64,000 bases of DNA. It comes from Lagenorhynchus albirostris. Taxonomy: Eukaryota; Chordata; Mammalia; Artiodactyla; Delphinidae. The notes below the pieces were generated by a model. It saw only the letters and a list, made by a program, of their open reading frames with translations, did not search any database and was not told the origin of the DNA. Both the position numbers and the translations under genes were made by a program. The stretch covers positions 22,382,332 to 22,446,331 of the forward strand of contig NC_083113.1 of the NCBI RefSeq assembly GCF_949774975.1, written 5' to 3'. Shown here one piece after another: positions 23,470 through 35,445 of this stretch (its first letter is position 1; the number at the start of each line of letters is the position of its first letter).

Positions 23470-25484
23470 TTAATATATAAGTTTTAGTCAAAAGGCTGTA
23501 AACTTCCAGAGAAAGGTGTGATGGGCCCTAGCAGGCAGGATCCATGCAGACTAGAGCTACTAGAATATATAGTTGGGGGCTTCCCCTGGGTTTGAAGGAC
23601 ACTACAAAGTTGGGCTAGCTAGAAGCTGAGCTAGCTTCAGGTGTAGCTCAATCTACAGATTCAAAATGTCATCTATCTTTCTGAGACTCTCCTTTGGGTG
23701 TCTCTTTTTTCTTCAGATAAGCTCCCTCTATGGCTGCAATAATTATTTTAACTGTCTCAACATCCTCATGGCAGTCAGGTCAGTGAGAAAAGGAACATTT
23801 CCAGAAAAAAGTTCTGGGTATACTCTTATCAGACAAGCTTGGGTCATATGCTCACTTGTGAATTGCCATTGAAAAGGGACCTCTGTAGTTGAAGGTTGTT
23901 TGCTTCAATCACATATAAACCACAATACCCAGAATTCCCTTTGAATTCCAGAAAGACATTCTCAGTCCCATATTTTGAACAGAGGAAATGAATGTTTGGC
24001 CACAAGCAACAAGTGTGCATGCACATTATTTCGCCAGTGCCTTTTTAGTTAGTTAGGCTTCCTATTGTTAATAACCTTACAGCTAAATTTTCACACCCAT
24101 GCTTGATTAGGAAGTATTCTATTTTCCCTCTTCCAGTTCAAGTACTGGGGTTATAAGGAAGTCTCTGGGGACTCACCTAGGGCAGAGGAAACTGTAAATG
24201 TCAGGTACAAATTTCATGGCCAGGAGAGTTCTTCTCACTGACAAACCAATGCTCTGGGGATGTCCCTGGCTACAGGGTCCCAGGGAAGAGGGTGGCTTTC
24301 CTGGTACTAATGGACTAAGAGATGCCCACCTATCAACTTTCTTCCCCACCATACTCCCAAGCCCTGCCCATGCCTCTGGCCTCCCACAGGGTGGTGCTTT
24401 CTGGAAGGGGCCAGATGCTGCTGTCACCCAGTCCTGTGCAGTAAAACTAACTGGGCAGGAAGGAGAGATCACATGTTTTCTTTCCAAACCATATGGCCAG
24501 CTAAGCAGCACAGGCAAAAACCAGGCTGGTTTGTCACAATGATGGCTTTTCTTTCTCCCTGATGAGGGTACCTCATGTAGGTGACAGTCCATAAGGTGTC
24601 AGAGCTTTCTGGTTCTGCTGATGCTGCCTGAGCCCTACTGGCTCCCAATTCTCCTGGGCTCTGGCTCATGCACCTTGTATCCTAAAACACCACCAAGGAA
24701 GCCCTGTGCATTGTGAGTCCACTCTGGCTTCAGTTTTATTTTGGGCGTTTGTACACAGAAAGGAAGACTGATGGTCACAGGGGCTGGTTGAATAGCCTCT
24801 TGACCTTGAATCTTGAGGGTGTGTAGAAGCAGAACTCCAAGACAATCCCACTTTGCTCTCTGTAGCCTCCACCCCAAGTAGGAAGAAAATACCTGATCTG
24901 AGCCAGAGAATAAGCACAGCATGTGGGGCTCCTACTGCTGTGGGAGGGAGCTTAGGGGAACTTCCTCACTGGGCATTAACAGGAAGTAACAAATGGCTGA
25001 GTAGGTCAGGGTGTGTGAGTGGAGGGACAGGGGCAGGGCTGGAGGGAAATTGGAAACAGAGAGGAGAAACATGACAGTGATTTCCAGAGTTCATTTCCAG
25101 CCTAAGTTCCAGAGTTAGACAGGAATGAGGGAGAAAAAAGAGATACCAAGAGATAAAGTGGAGTCCTGCCTGACACAGGCATGGTGGTCTCTATCCAGCA
25201 CTGGTTAGGATTGCTTAAAAATCACATAAGTGGTTACCTCATTGGACACCAAGAAGTCCTTCTCAATCCACCCAGACCACTGGATTTTCTTCTTTGAATC
25301 GTTTGCTCTTCCTTCTTTGGGGCGACAGATGAAATAATTGGCTTTTGCTTCAGAGCCACATATCTGAGGTGCTCGCTTGATGAAAGGACAGAGCAGCAGA
25401 TTTGCTCTTTTATCTCAGGCTTGTGGAATGGAATGACAAGCGGAATTATCCACGTTTATATTACTTTTGTCTCCTGCTCCCTTC
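23470..25484. other. No gene seen
   Basis: Several overlapping frames occur on both strands (for example 24173-24592 on minus, 139 codons), but none shows a domain, signal peptide or splice logic. They are treated as chance. Confidence 0.5.
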
Positions 25485-26525
25485 TTTTTTTTATTTTTTG
25501 ACAGTCAATATATTTTTTAAATATTGAGATAATTTTAAAGTTACCAAAGAGTTGTAAAGAGTACAGAGGTTCCTTTATACCCTTCCCCCAGTTTCCCCTT
25601 AAGTTAAATGTCTACACAACCATAAAACATTTATCAAAACTAAGACATTAACCTTGGAGTTGTGCTATGAACCAAAGTACAAAAGTTACTCAGATTTCAT
25701 ACTTTTTTCTCTGACAAACTTTTTCTGTTCCAGCATCTGATCCAGGCTCCCACATTTAATTTAGTTACACTGTCCCCTCAGTCCTCTTCAGTTTGTGGAA
25801 GTTCCTTAAGATTTCCTTGTCCTTCTTGACTTTGTAAGTTTTGAAGAGGACCGGTAAGTTATTTTGTAGAATGTCCCTCCATCTGGACTTGTCTGATGTT
25901 TTCTGTTTATTAGATTTAGGTTATGCTTTATTGGGAATGATCCCACAGGGGTGATGTTCCCTTCTCAGTGCATCAAACTAAGGGACTCATGACGTCAGTG
26001 TCTTATTACTGCAGATTACTTCATCACTTGGCTAAGGTAGTATCTACCAGGACTGTATGCTATAAACTATTTTTCTTTTTGCAATTACTAAGTGTTTGAG
26101 GGCAGTACTTGGAGACTATGTAAGTATCCCATTTCTACTTAAACTTTCACCCATTTATTTTAATATCCATCCGTAGGTCTTGGCTAAGGCAATTATTACT
26201 CTGGTGTACTAGAGTAATGTACTAGAGGGATGATTTTCCCTCATTTCTTCTACATTTATTAATTGGAGTTCTTCTGTGAGGAAGAGTTGCTGCTTCTCTC
26301 TCATTTATTTATTTAGTTAGTTATTCGTTTAATCAGTATGGACTCATGGATAATTATATTATTCTTTGGGTTATAATTCAAAACTATAGTTATATATTTT
26401 GCTCAAGTTTTTCCCGCATTGGCCATTGGGAGCTCCTTCAGTTTAGTTCTGTGTTCCTTTGAAATACATATAACATACACATATGTATTCTTACTGTTCT
26501 TGTTTGTTTATTTGTTTTTAATACC
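25485..26525 (-). mobile_element. Ancient L1-3'-end-like repeat, antisense (family uncertain)
   Basis: The run ttttaaagttaccaaagagt, then tgtaaagagtacagaggttc, followed by segments such as cagcatctgatccaggctccc and gtccttcttgactttg, resembles the 3' non-coding part of old mammalian L1 (L1M) families. No coding part is present. The call rests on general pattern only. Confidence 0.45.
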
Positions 26526-29500
26526 TTCTTGCTGTCTGGTGCCACAAGATGCTTCAGGCTCATCTTGGATGTTCTCTGCCCCATCCTGAATCAATTAGTT
26601 CTCCAAGGTTGTTCTTTCTTTTTATTTCTCTCATCATATATGGCTTCTATGTTGCCATTTCTCCTAGGCAGATCAGGGGGCATTGAGATGAGGGGAGATG
26701 TTGGGAGAGCACAGACTCTTTGCCTTTGAGACCCATTTGGGAGAGGTCTTAGGGAGGTCTGTGACATACCACCAAGGGTTGTGGCTGAGTACTAGTGGAA
26801 AGCAATTTCCAAATTCCAAAGCCCTGAGAAGAGATCTCAGAGAATAATCATATGTCTGCAGTTCAGGATCTCTTCTTCCACATGGAAGATCCATCCAGGG
26901 GTCCTCTACATGGTAACTCCAGGTGGGAGCAAGGCAGAAGAATGGCCCAGCTCCTGAGCTAACTCATCTCCCAGCCCATAACAATTCACAATTGGAGACA
27001 GGGCAGTAAAACCCCAGTCTTGCCATCAGTAGGATAGGATCACATGTGACGAGGCTAGATTTCTGTTGGTTGGAAGGTTCTTCTGTCCTAGCTTCTATCC
27101 CTTCCAGAAAGCAGAGTCTGAGACAAGAGCTTATATGTAGGAGGTTGAGTTTTAGAAGTGATTTCAGGGAACAGAAGTGGGACACTGAGAAGAGTGGAAA
27201 AGGGAAGGAGGTAAAGTTGATATGGGGGTGCCTTCTTGAGTTGATCACCACTAACTAGACTCAATCTTGCTGGGACCCTTTGGGGAGCCACAAATAAGTC
27301 ACCTAAGAATCGTCTGCCTGAAGGGCAGAAGAGAGGCATATTTGTCCACTAGCTCCATCCCCCATTAGTCAAAGGTGGTCACATATGGTGCTAGTTCCCT
27401 CTTCCCTCCAGATTGGCACATGAATCAGAATGCCCAAATAGGTTCTTGCAAGAGTCTTGTGCAGTGATGGCAGAGAAGTTCTCAGGCAGAGAGAAATGCC
27501 CAACAGAACTGAAGCTGGGAACTGTCAGTTCCTATTTCAGTGTAGTGGCCAAAAGAAAAAAGTGGCCCAAGAGCATATGTGGTGTGTGGGACAAAATGTG
27601 TCAGGTACAGTCTCCAAGAAGCAGAAGGTGGCAAAAGTCCAAATCAACCTAGACCAACATATCAACTGCATGCCCAGTAAGAGGTGGTAAAGCATTGGGA
27701 GGGAGAATGCCATTAGGATGAATGGGAAGAGGATAGCAGAGTATGTAAAGAAATGGGCAACATCACAGATTTGGTTTATTGGTCACCATGCTTTCCTCTA
27801 AGCCATCTTGTATCCATCAGCATCCCTTCTCAACCCATTCCTTGTTGCTATACAACAGACCCATGGACTCAATATGTTCTTTCAACCCCACACCAACAGG
27901 TACCACTTGTCAACATGGATTGGAGTCCAGTCTAATTTCTCCAGGACTTTACAAAAATCACCTCTACTTCTTTTCCCAAATGGGCCAGGCTGTATTTCAG
28001 CCATTCTTTTTCATTGAATCATTGCCAGGCCCTCCTTCCTATGCTACTTCCCTTGGAAAAGTAATACTGGGTCTCCAGGACCAGTGGGAAAGTAGGATTC
28101 TGGTATTAAAGATTTTGTTTAAATCTTTACTTTCCAGACATGGTTTTCCAAGGACCCTAGAATGGTATGGGGTTCTAGAAGAGATCAGAAATTATTTTAA
28201 ACCCTGGATGGTCAAGGGCTTTGTTAGTTTAACCCAGTTTAACAGAAGCTCACAACCAAGGACAAGTGGCTGAATCCAGGGAAAAGGCTGTGGCCTGGAG
28301 GTCAAGGTCATCTTGAGCTTATACTCCTTGAATGGCCCAAGCTTGTTCATAGCACAGGGCCCTTGCACTTGCTCTCCCCCTGTCTGTAATGTTCTCCCAC
28401 CAGGCCTCTTCCAGATGGCTCCTTCTCCTTCTCCAGGTCAGCCTTCTTAATTCCCTCTCCAGGGCATCCTTCCCTCATCAGCCAGCCTAAAGCACTTCCA
28501 TCATCTGCACCCAAGTCCTCCTCTGCCGCTCCAAAGAACTTCTCACTCTATCATGTTATCTTTTTTGTTTATTTGTTTACTTGATTATTGTTATCTTCCT
28601 CAAATATAGCATGTTCCTGGAGTGCAAGGGTCTTTTCCTATTTTGCCCATACTGTACATAGAGTGCAGTCTAATGCTTAGGAAGTGCAGTAACTCTTTGC
28701 TACATGAGTGAGGAGTCCATGTTTTGCTGCTCCAAGTGTGGCCTGCAGACCAGTATCCCCCGCATCACATGGCATCTTGTTAAAAGAGCAGAACCTTGGG
28801 GCCGACCTCAGGTCAGAATCCTTATTTTGATAAGATCTCAGTTTACTTGGAGGTATATTAAAGTTTAGAAAATTCTGTCTTGTGTGTCTGTCAAGTCAGC
28901 CTATTGCAAACAGCCCCACTCTAATCATCATGGGGCACATGTTCTGTGGTTCTCTGGGGTATTGCACTCTGTCAGGTTCCATCTTTCCACCTCTGATTCA
29001 ATCTCCGAGAGTTAGGGAAGCTCTGCATCCTATTCCAGCACCATAGGAGAATATGTGGAGCATATATATGCCTGGGAAAGGCTCTCAACCTGGGTAGGGA
29101 CCTTGCACCACACCTCCAGGGGCATGCACTCACACTCGGTTATTCCCTGGGGACACCATCTTCTCTATTTCAGAAGAACAAGGCTGACACATTTCAGATG
29201 TAATCAAATGATGAGAATAGAAACAGAAGAAAGAGAGGCAGTTTTCTTGGTGAGTTTTCCAAATAGTTTGCTGTGGGCAAAGTACCATGGCTGGGGGAGG
29301 CTCCCAGGGCTTCAGGATCTGAGGGCACAAAGCTGATAACCAAGCAGTTTCTCATGTCCATGGCAGCATCCTTAGCAGATGTCCAAAGAAGATCAGGCAT
29401 CGCCAACTTACTGAGCTGCTGCTGCCTGTCCAGTTCTACATGCTGCTCTCGGGTGAGAGATTCATTGCATATTTTAAATCACTTAGAAATTCATCTACTT

Positions 29501-32100
29501 CCCTTTCCTCATCTTCATATACTTACGTGGTTGACACCTACATTTCCTCTAGCCTTCATCTTAGGGGTCATCTGTTCAGGAAGACTCCTCAGGCTTCTTG
29601 AGACTGTCTTGGAGAACCTTATGACCCAACTCTATGCTGAGATGATTGTTTTGTCTGTCTGACTTGCTCTCTGTGCCCTGGCTGAAGATGCCAGACTCAT
29701 ATGTGACAAATGTGTAGGGGGCTGCAGGTCAAGGAGCTCTGTGCATTGGCCCATCATGCTTCCAGGATCTGAAATGCCCTTTTCCTTTGTCCTCATGGAA
29801 ATCTTATCTATCCTGAGGGCTGTGCAGAAGCCACCTCCTTTGGAGAGCTCCCCTCTTTGTGTTTCTGCTGCACCTTCATGATCCTTTCACTCTAACCACC
29901 ATGCTATTTCATGGTATTTATCTAGAGGTGTCTCTCCTCCAAAAGTCTCCAGGTTTCTTGAATATTTTTCATCTTTGTATGCCGAGTGCCTAGCACAACA
30001 ATAGCAACCAGAACCACAATAACTGCCACAAAGAACTGCCCGCTCACAGAATGTTCTCTAAGAGACTGTTTGTGTCATTATCGCATTTAATCCCTTCAGC
30101 AACCCTGTGATGTAGCTATTCTTAACCTCCATTTCACAGAGGAGGAAACTGAGGCTTAGAGAGTTGACAAATTGTCCAAAGGGGCAGACCTAGTGGTTCA
30201 CTCTTAGGTCTGTAGGTGCCATGGTGTCAAACAGCTTGATGTAAGTGTTAGTAACATGTTCCCTCTGGTCTCTAAATGCCTATAACCTCCAAGAGTGGGG
30301 TGGGGGTGGTCACCCAGTCTTGGGCTTGCAGAGTGCAGTTTGCTCCAGTGAGCTTGGGTTTCCACTTCACAGCAGCCTCTGCAGAAGAGTGGCCCTGATG
30401 CTCAGTACAACTTAACCTTTCAGCCAGCCATCTATCTCAGACCCCTTCAAAAGCAGGATGAAATGGGGCTTGCCACTTCCAGCAACCTCGTATCTGCCTA
30501 GCCCTTCAAAGGAATCACTCTCCCCTGCCTCTTCAATGTGAGAAGAATGACAAGCAAGTACCTGACAGCTGGCCCAGCCCTGCCCAGTGCTCACTCTCTG
30601 CACACTTTGGAGCACAGGGCAGCGGTGCTGATGTCACCTGGACCCCACTGTCTGAGCATGCTTGGACTTCTTTGGAAATGTCTAACTGCCCGCCTTGACT
30701 TGGGGGCCCCCCTGCCTTGCTTCTTTTCACTGAGATATGGAGGTTGCATGAGGAGTGAGACCGAAGGACTGCAGCTGTCACCATGGCTTCATAGGGCTTT
30801 GGGCAGGGTCACTCTCTGATGGATTAGTGGTGTAGTCTGTGTCGTCTGTGGAATGCCTGATCCCTATCCCATTTTTCTTGCTTTGCCCCTTGACATCTCT
30901 AGTCTATTCTTCCTAAAAGACATAGTTAACCTGGGAAGGATGACACACACTCATACCTTAGCATGATTGTGTTGGTCAGACCTCACCCTTTTTATGGAAA
31001 GAAATTGCAGACGGCCTGAAGGGGTGGAGGCAGGTGTCAAAGGGAAATCCCATCAAAGCTTTCTCTGTGGGGTCCTCTGCCTAGCTCTGCCTTGCACAGC
31101 AGCTCCCCCAACCCAGCCCTAGTGGGAGCTAGAGACCGTCCCCTGTAGGGATTCTGAATGCCTGCTAAGCTGTGCTGGGGGCTTGCTCTTGGTCAGATTA
31201 TACTTGGTCAGTCTACTTTTGTGTTCTTCCAGGGACCTGCAATGTGGGAGCCACCTGGTCTAGAGGTGGAGGCCCTGGCCTTGCAGGAACTGCTATGTGA
31301 CCTCAGGCAAGTTGCTTCCCCTCTCTGGGCTCTATTTCCTGCTTTGACAAATGTGGGATGGGGTGAGGGACATGAGCGAGTCCAGAGGGCCTCATGGGTC
31401 CTGCTGGTGCTGAGGACCAGGTCCTGGGGATACAGGAAATTATCTTAACCTTCACAAATTCCTACAGGGAGGCAGAAGTAATTGTGGATGGGTTGCCTTC
31501 CCACTCAGCCTGTTCTGTTCCAATAATGGTAGCAATTGTCTTTATAAAGAGGACTTTATGCATATTCATGAGCCTTATCCTTCTGTACGTACCCCTGGGG
31601 GTGACCTGTTTTTCTGTCAAACAGTGTTTCATCAAAACAGCAAGCTCAGCTGGCCAGCTTGGTGTTTTGGGATAATGACATTTAGCTGTCTGCAGAGAGC
31701 ACCTTCCAAATGATGAGTTTCTGTGGCAATGCATGGGCAAAGGCTGAAGCAAGATCTGGAAACCAGAAGTGTCATCCATCTATGCAGAGACAAAACTACC
31801 TGAGGTCTGTAGGGCTGCACAGATGCATAGTATGTTGTTAGGCTGTGACCTTTCCAGCCCTGCCCTGTCTGATCAGCTCTAGAAATATTCTTGACCTTTA
31901 TTGGTTCTTCCTGTCCCCAGCAGGTGCTTCATCTTCATCTTCCTCTGCACACCTGTGGGCTGGTGGCGCTTCAGATGCTGGCTGTGTCCCATGAAGCTAC
32001 ATCACTCCTCTTTCCTCTCCAGAGCCTCAGTTCTCATTTGCAAAATGGGGTGGGGGATACCATACACCTCATAAGTATCTAGCCTTCATCCCCCAAATCC
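26526..32100. other. Non-coding stretch with MIR pieces
   Basis: No gene recognised. MIR-like pieces lie at about 30035-30200 (antisense, cacagaggaggaaactgagg), 31275-31345 (sense, tgtgacctcaggcaagttgc) and 32010-32055 (sense). The longest frame is 27779-28273 on + (164 codons). It lacks any recognisable domain, and its neighbours show no exon structure, so it is not called a gene. Confidence 0.5.
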
Positions 32101-32102
32101 AT

Positions 32103-32219
32103 CCTATCATCCTCTTCCCTCTCCTTCCTCTCCTCCCCATCTTCTTCTTTCCCCCCTCCAACTCCCCTTCTTCTTCTCTTTCTCTTTCTCCTCCTCCTCC
32201 TCTTCCTCTTCCCCTCCTA
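32103..32219. repeat. Polypyrimidine (CTT/TCC) low-complexity tract
   Basis: About 115 bp made almost only of C and T, with tctttc and ctcctcctcc runs. It lies about 0.5 kb upstream of the provirus. Confidence 0.9.
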
Positions 32220-32726
32220 CTAAAGGTGCTTACCTGGCACAAAAGTCCTCCATGTTTTCAAGACTAGGCTCACGCTGTTTTCACCTTTCAGCAAAGGTGA
32301 GAGTCATTTGTTGCCCCTCTGTGTACAGTGGATGAGCATGCATTTGTGCAAATGCTGGTTGTGAAGAGCCCAAAGTTTCTACTACTGTTTGTTTTCTGGA
32401 TTGTTCTTAATTACAAGCTAGAGTAAATTCACCTGTTAATCTTTCATTCACACATTCATTTGTTAAGCACCCATGTATTTCCTGTTCTAGTTGGCAATTT
32501 GAAAATACAATCCAGTCTTTAAAGGCTATGATCCCTATTGAGAATACTAGACAGCTCCTCATGCCAGAGCCAATGCTCCCCTTTCTTCACTCCCCATCTC
32601 TTAGTCCAAGAGGCCTAACCTCCCTCCTGGCCAACAGTTGGGCAGTCAGTAGACCAGTTCCCACAGTTCCCCTGGGCTTTAGGGTGCAGTTTAAATGGCT
32701 CCTTGTCTAAAACACATCTCTGGCAG
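32220..32726. other. 5' flank of the provirus; no gene seen
   Basis: Ordinary non-coding sequence up to the GAGT target site. It contains nothing retroviral. Confidence 0.6.
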
Positions 32727-32730
32727 GAGT
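32727..32730. repeat. Target-site duplication, left copy (GAGT)
   Basis: GAGT directly before the TG of the 5' LTR. It matches 40962-40965 exactly. Confidence 0.95.
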
Positions 32731-33130
32731 TGAGGGGGCTATGTTCTAGTTTGGTGAGAATAGGACTGAGTTGACGCCCTGCATTCAATTTGTGCTTTTC
32801 CTGGAATTTCTTTTCTGTTCTTTCCGGAGGGGAAGGGCCGAAAAAGGACCATTCCAGGGCGCGGCGCTGGGCTTGCCACATTTGGGAGCGCCGCCTGAAG
32901 TTGGGCGCACAGCCTCCCGACGCCCTGCCGTTGGGCTGGTGGAGGCCGCAGCACTGCTAGGGTTGTATCAGTCCTCCTGTTTGCACTATTTCTTTTTGCG
33001 ACCATGGCCCCGCCTTAAGTATTTCCAATTAAGAAACAAAACCTCAGGAAACCGAAACTTAACCAGCCGCTCTCGCTTTTGTAATTACGCCTGCTGACCC
33101 CCCCCCCCGCAACCGTCCAACCAATCAGAC

Positions 33131-33270
33131 GGCGACTAGTGTCTCTGTTTAAAAGTCAACCAATCGGCGACTAGTGTCTTTGTTTAAAAGTCAACCAATC
33201 GGCGACTAGTGTCTCTGTTTAAAAGTCAACCAATCGGCGACTAGTGTCTTTGTTTAAAAGTCAACCAATC
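33131..33270 (+). promoter_or_regulatory. U3 enhancer: four 35-bp direct repeats with CCAAT boxes
   Basis: Units start at 33131, 33166, 33201 and 33236, and a fifth partial unit starts at 33271. Each full unit ends with caaccaatc, so a CCAAT box recurs every 35 bp upstream of the TATA box. Units 1 and 3 have gtctctg, and units 2 and 4 have gtctttg. The 3' LTR has the same array at 40638-40777. Confidence 0.95.
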
Positions 33271-33292
33271 GGCGACTATGTTTGTACCGGTC

Positions 33293-33300
33293 TATAAAAG
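33293..33300 (+). promoter_or_regulatory. Proviral TATA box (TATAAAAG)
   Basis: TATAAAAG lies just after the CCAAT repeat array. Transcription should start roughly 25-30 bp downstream, marking the U3/R border near 33322-33330. Confidence 0.9.
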
Positions 33301-33374
33301 AGCTGTACTAAACTCCGCCAGGACCTCTTAGCGTCACCGGCAACGAGTGCGCGGAGGTCCAGGTTCGAACCTGC

Positions 33375-33380
33375 AATAAA
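33375..33380 (+). terminator. Poly(A) signal AATAAA in R
   Basis: AATAAA follows a 14-bp perfect palindrome (33360-33373). The same signal in the 3' LTR (40882-40887) would end the genomic RNA. Confidence 0.9.
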
Positions 33381-33456
33381 TGACCCTTGCCGTTTGGCTT
33401 TGACTCTCGACTCTGGTGGTCTTGTGGAGGGGCCTCGCGACCTTGGGCATTTCATT

Positions 33457-33474
33457 TGGGGGCTCGTCCGGGAT
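33457..33474 (+). promoter_or_regulatory. Primer binding site, tRNA-Pro
   Basis: TGGGGGCTCGTCCGGGAT, the 18-nt site complementary to the 3' end of tRNA-Pro, used by most gammaretroviruses. It lies 2 nt after the LTR end and is intact. Confidence 0.96.
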
Positions 33475-33776
33475 GCCCCCAAGCCCACCAGACATCAGGT
33501 CAACGGGTCATCGCTGACAACCGATCGGTAAGTAAGCCGGCTCAGGGTACCTTCTGTTTTGGGGACTAGGACAGTCCTGGCGGACGCGCTATAGGACACC
33601 TAGTCGGGTGTGGTTGGAGACGTCCACCACGACCCATCTGGGGCTGACAGCCCATCTGAAGCGCGCACGCGATAACCTCCCCTTCCTCCTTTTACAGACT
33701 CCGCTATTGGGACTGCTCTTAATCACTTTTGTTTTCAGAGTAACCTTTTCTAATCAATCTCTTCCAGGACCTAGAC
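33475..33776 (+). other. Leader / presumed packaging region
   Basis: The untranslated stretch between the primer site and the gag ATG. It holds the splice donor and several short inverted repeats. In this virus group the RNA packaging signal lies here, but its exact position is not visible from sequence alone. Confidence 0.7.
33527..33533 (+). promoter_or_regulatory. Major splice donor (G|GTAAGT)
   Basis: A strong donor, with the cut between 33527 and 33528, in the leader where gammaretroviruses place the donor for env mRNA. Confidence 0.8.
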
Positions 33777-34214
33777 ATGGGCCAAGCACAGAGTACCCCC
33801 CTCTCCCTCCTTCTCGCTAATTTCGGGGATGTAAAGTCCCGAGGACACAACTTCAGTCTGGATATCCGGAGAAGAAAACTAATTACCTTCTGCCGCTCTG
33901 AATGGCCAACTTTCGGGGTTGGCTGGCCCACCGAGGGTACCTTTTGTCTTCCTATAATCCTAAAAGTTAAATCTAGAGTTTTCTTGCCAGGAAAAGAAGG
34001 CCATCCGGACCAGATCCCCTACATCCTGGTATGGCAGGACCTGGTAGAAAACCCTCCTCCCTGGATGACCCCCTTTTTGTCATCAGGGTCATATAAGATC
34101 CTTGCGGCCCGACCAACTAAACCTCCCAAGCCTCAGACCCGAACTGCACCCATACTCTCTGACAGCCAAGACCTCCTTCTCCTAGACCCCCCCCATATCA
34201 ATATCCTCCTGTAG
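33777..34214 (+). pseudogene. gag: gag, 5' part: matrix, up to the frame break
   Basis: Gag is the structural polyprotein that drives assembly at the membrane. This frame starts at the ATG at 33777 with MGQ, so glycine 2 is available for myristoylation, and continues with a TPLSLLLANF-type matrix start common to gammaretroviruses. After about 140 codons it enters a run of eight C's at 34187-34194 and ends in the wrong frame at the TAG at 34212. The true continuation lies in the frame one base back (34163-35383). The break falls exactly at the proline-rich late-domain segment. A single-base contraction of the C run, or a sequencing error there, explains it. The start choice is firm: it follows the leader and has the expected MGQ. 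Confidence 0.9.
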
Positions 34215-35383
34215 CCCCACAACCAGTCCCCCTTCCTGCTCCTGGCTCTGCTCCTCTCCCCTTGGTAGAACCTCCTGCGGCCCCTCCCGGAGGGCCACCC
34301 AGGCCAGAACCGGAGGACCGAGAGGCAGAGGCACTACCGGTCCCCCTGCCCAATGAAAATAATTCCCAGGGGCCGGCTGGGCGCACTCGCGGACGCACTC
34401 AGCGCGACCCAGGGTTCCGCCATCCTGATTCCACCATAGCCCTACCCCTGCGAGAAATAGGCCCTCCCGATGAGACAGGGAACCCCCGACTCCAGTATTG
34501 GCCATTCTCTACCAGTGACCTATATAATTGGAAAACCCAGAATGCCCGTTTTTCTGATAATCCTAAAGACTTGATAGCTCTTCTAGATAGCGTTATGTTC
34601 ACTCATCAGCCCACCTGGGATGACTGCCAACAGCTCCTCCGGATCCTATTCACTACCGAAGAACGGGAGCGAATCCAGCTGGAGGCGAGAAAACTGGTTC
34701 CTGGAGATAATGGTCAACCCACCGCTAACCCTGACCTCATCAATGCAGCTTTTCCCTTAACTCGCCCCCCGCAGGATGAATGGGACTATAACACCGGAGA
34801 AGGTAGGGGACGACTGCTCATTTATCGCCAGACTCTAATGGCGGGTCTCCGGGCTGCCGCGCGCAAGCCCACTAATTTGGCCAAGGTATATTCAATTGTA
34901 CAAGGTAAAACAGAAAGTCCCTCCTCTTATTTAGAAAGATTAATGGAAGCCTTTAGGCAGTATACCCCTATGGATCCAGAGGCCCCCGAAAATCAGGCCG
35001 CCATTGTAATGTCCTTCGTTAACCAGGCAGCCCCTGATACTAAAAAGAAACTCCAGAAGTTAGAAGATCTGGAGGGCAAACAGATACAGGACTTACTCCG
35101 TATCGCCCAGCGCGTCTTTAATAACCGGGACGCCCCAGAGGATAAACAACTTAAAGCCACTGAGAAAATGACTAAAGTCTTGGCGGCCATTGTTCAGAAA
35201 GATCAAGAGGGCCCCCCAGCCACTCGACCTCCCAGGCGACCATTGGACAGAGATCAATGTGCCTATTGCAAGGAAAAGGGCCACTGGGCTCGGGAATGCC
35301 CCAAGAAAAGGCAGCCGCGCCCCAACCAGGGGCAATGGCAACCGAACGCCACCCCAGTCCTGTTTACACATGATACAAAGTAG
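34163..35383 (+). pseudogene. gag: gag, 3' part: p12 late domain, capsid, nucleocapsid
   Basis: This frame is open from 34163 to the TAG at 35381-35383. Near the frame break it reads PPPY, the NEDD4-type-ligase-binding late domain used in budding, in a proline-rich p12 segment. Capsid follows, with the major homology region near 34901-34980 (QGKTESPSSYLERLMEAF). A charged C-terminal capsid segment leads to one CCHC zinc knuckle in nucleocapsid, CAYCKEKGHWAREC (35259-35299), which binds genomic RNA. One knuckle is the gammaretroviral pattern. The frame is the same as that of pol, so the UAG is a readthrough stop. No in-frame ATG links it to the gag start, because the break at 34187-34194 intervenes. 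Confidence 0.93.
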
Positions 35384-35445
35384 GGGGGACGGGGTTCGGA
35401 CCCCCTCCCCGAACCCAGGGTAACCCTACGAGTGGAGGGGAAACC
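35381..35445 (+). promoter_or_regulatory. gag UAG readthrough signal with pseudoknot
   Basis: The gag TAG is followed by a short purine spacer and a perfect 8-bp stem, GGGTTCGG with CCGAACCC (about 35391-35418), with a C-rich loop. A G-rich segment downstream (ggagggg, about 35434-35440) can pair with that loop. This is the layout of the gammaretroviral readthrough pseudoknot that lets a minority of ribosomes make Gag-Pol. Confidence 0.85.

Larger units (their letters stand above)
32731..33454 (+). repeat. 5' LTR (724 bp)
   Basis: Begins TGAGGGGGCT and ends GGGCATTTCA. U3 carries four 35-bp repeats with CCAAT boxes and a TATA box at 33293. R carries AATAAA at 33375-33380. U5 ends just before the primer site. 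By reading, it is identical to the 3' LTR except for 11 instead of 13 C's in one run (33098-33108). Confidence 0.97.

Noticed and set aside
27779..28273. 164-codon frame on +
   Set aside because: No domain, no signal peptide, no splice context, and an overlapping frame nearby. Best explained as chance.
32739..33097. Open frames on both strands in the LTRs (repeated identically at 40244-40602)
   Set aside because: They lie inside U3, have no family features, and are duplicated only because the LTR is duplicated.
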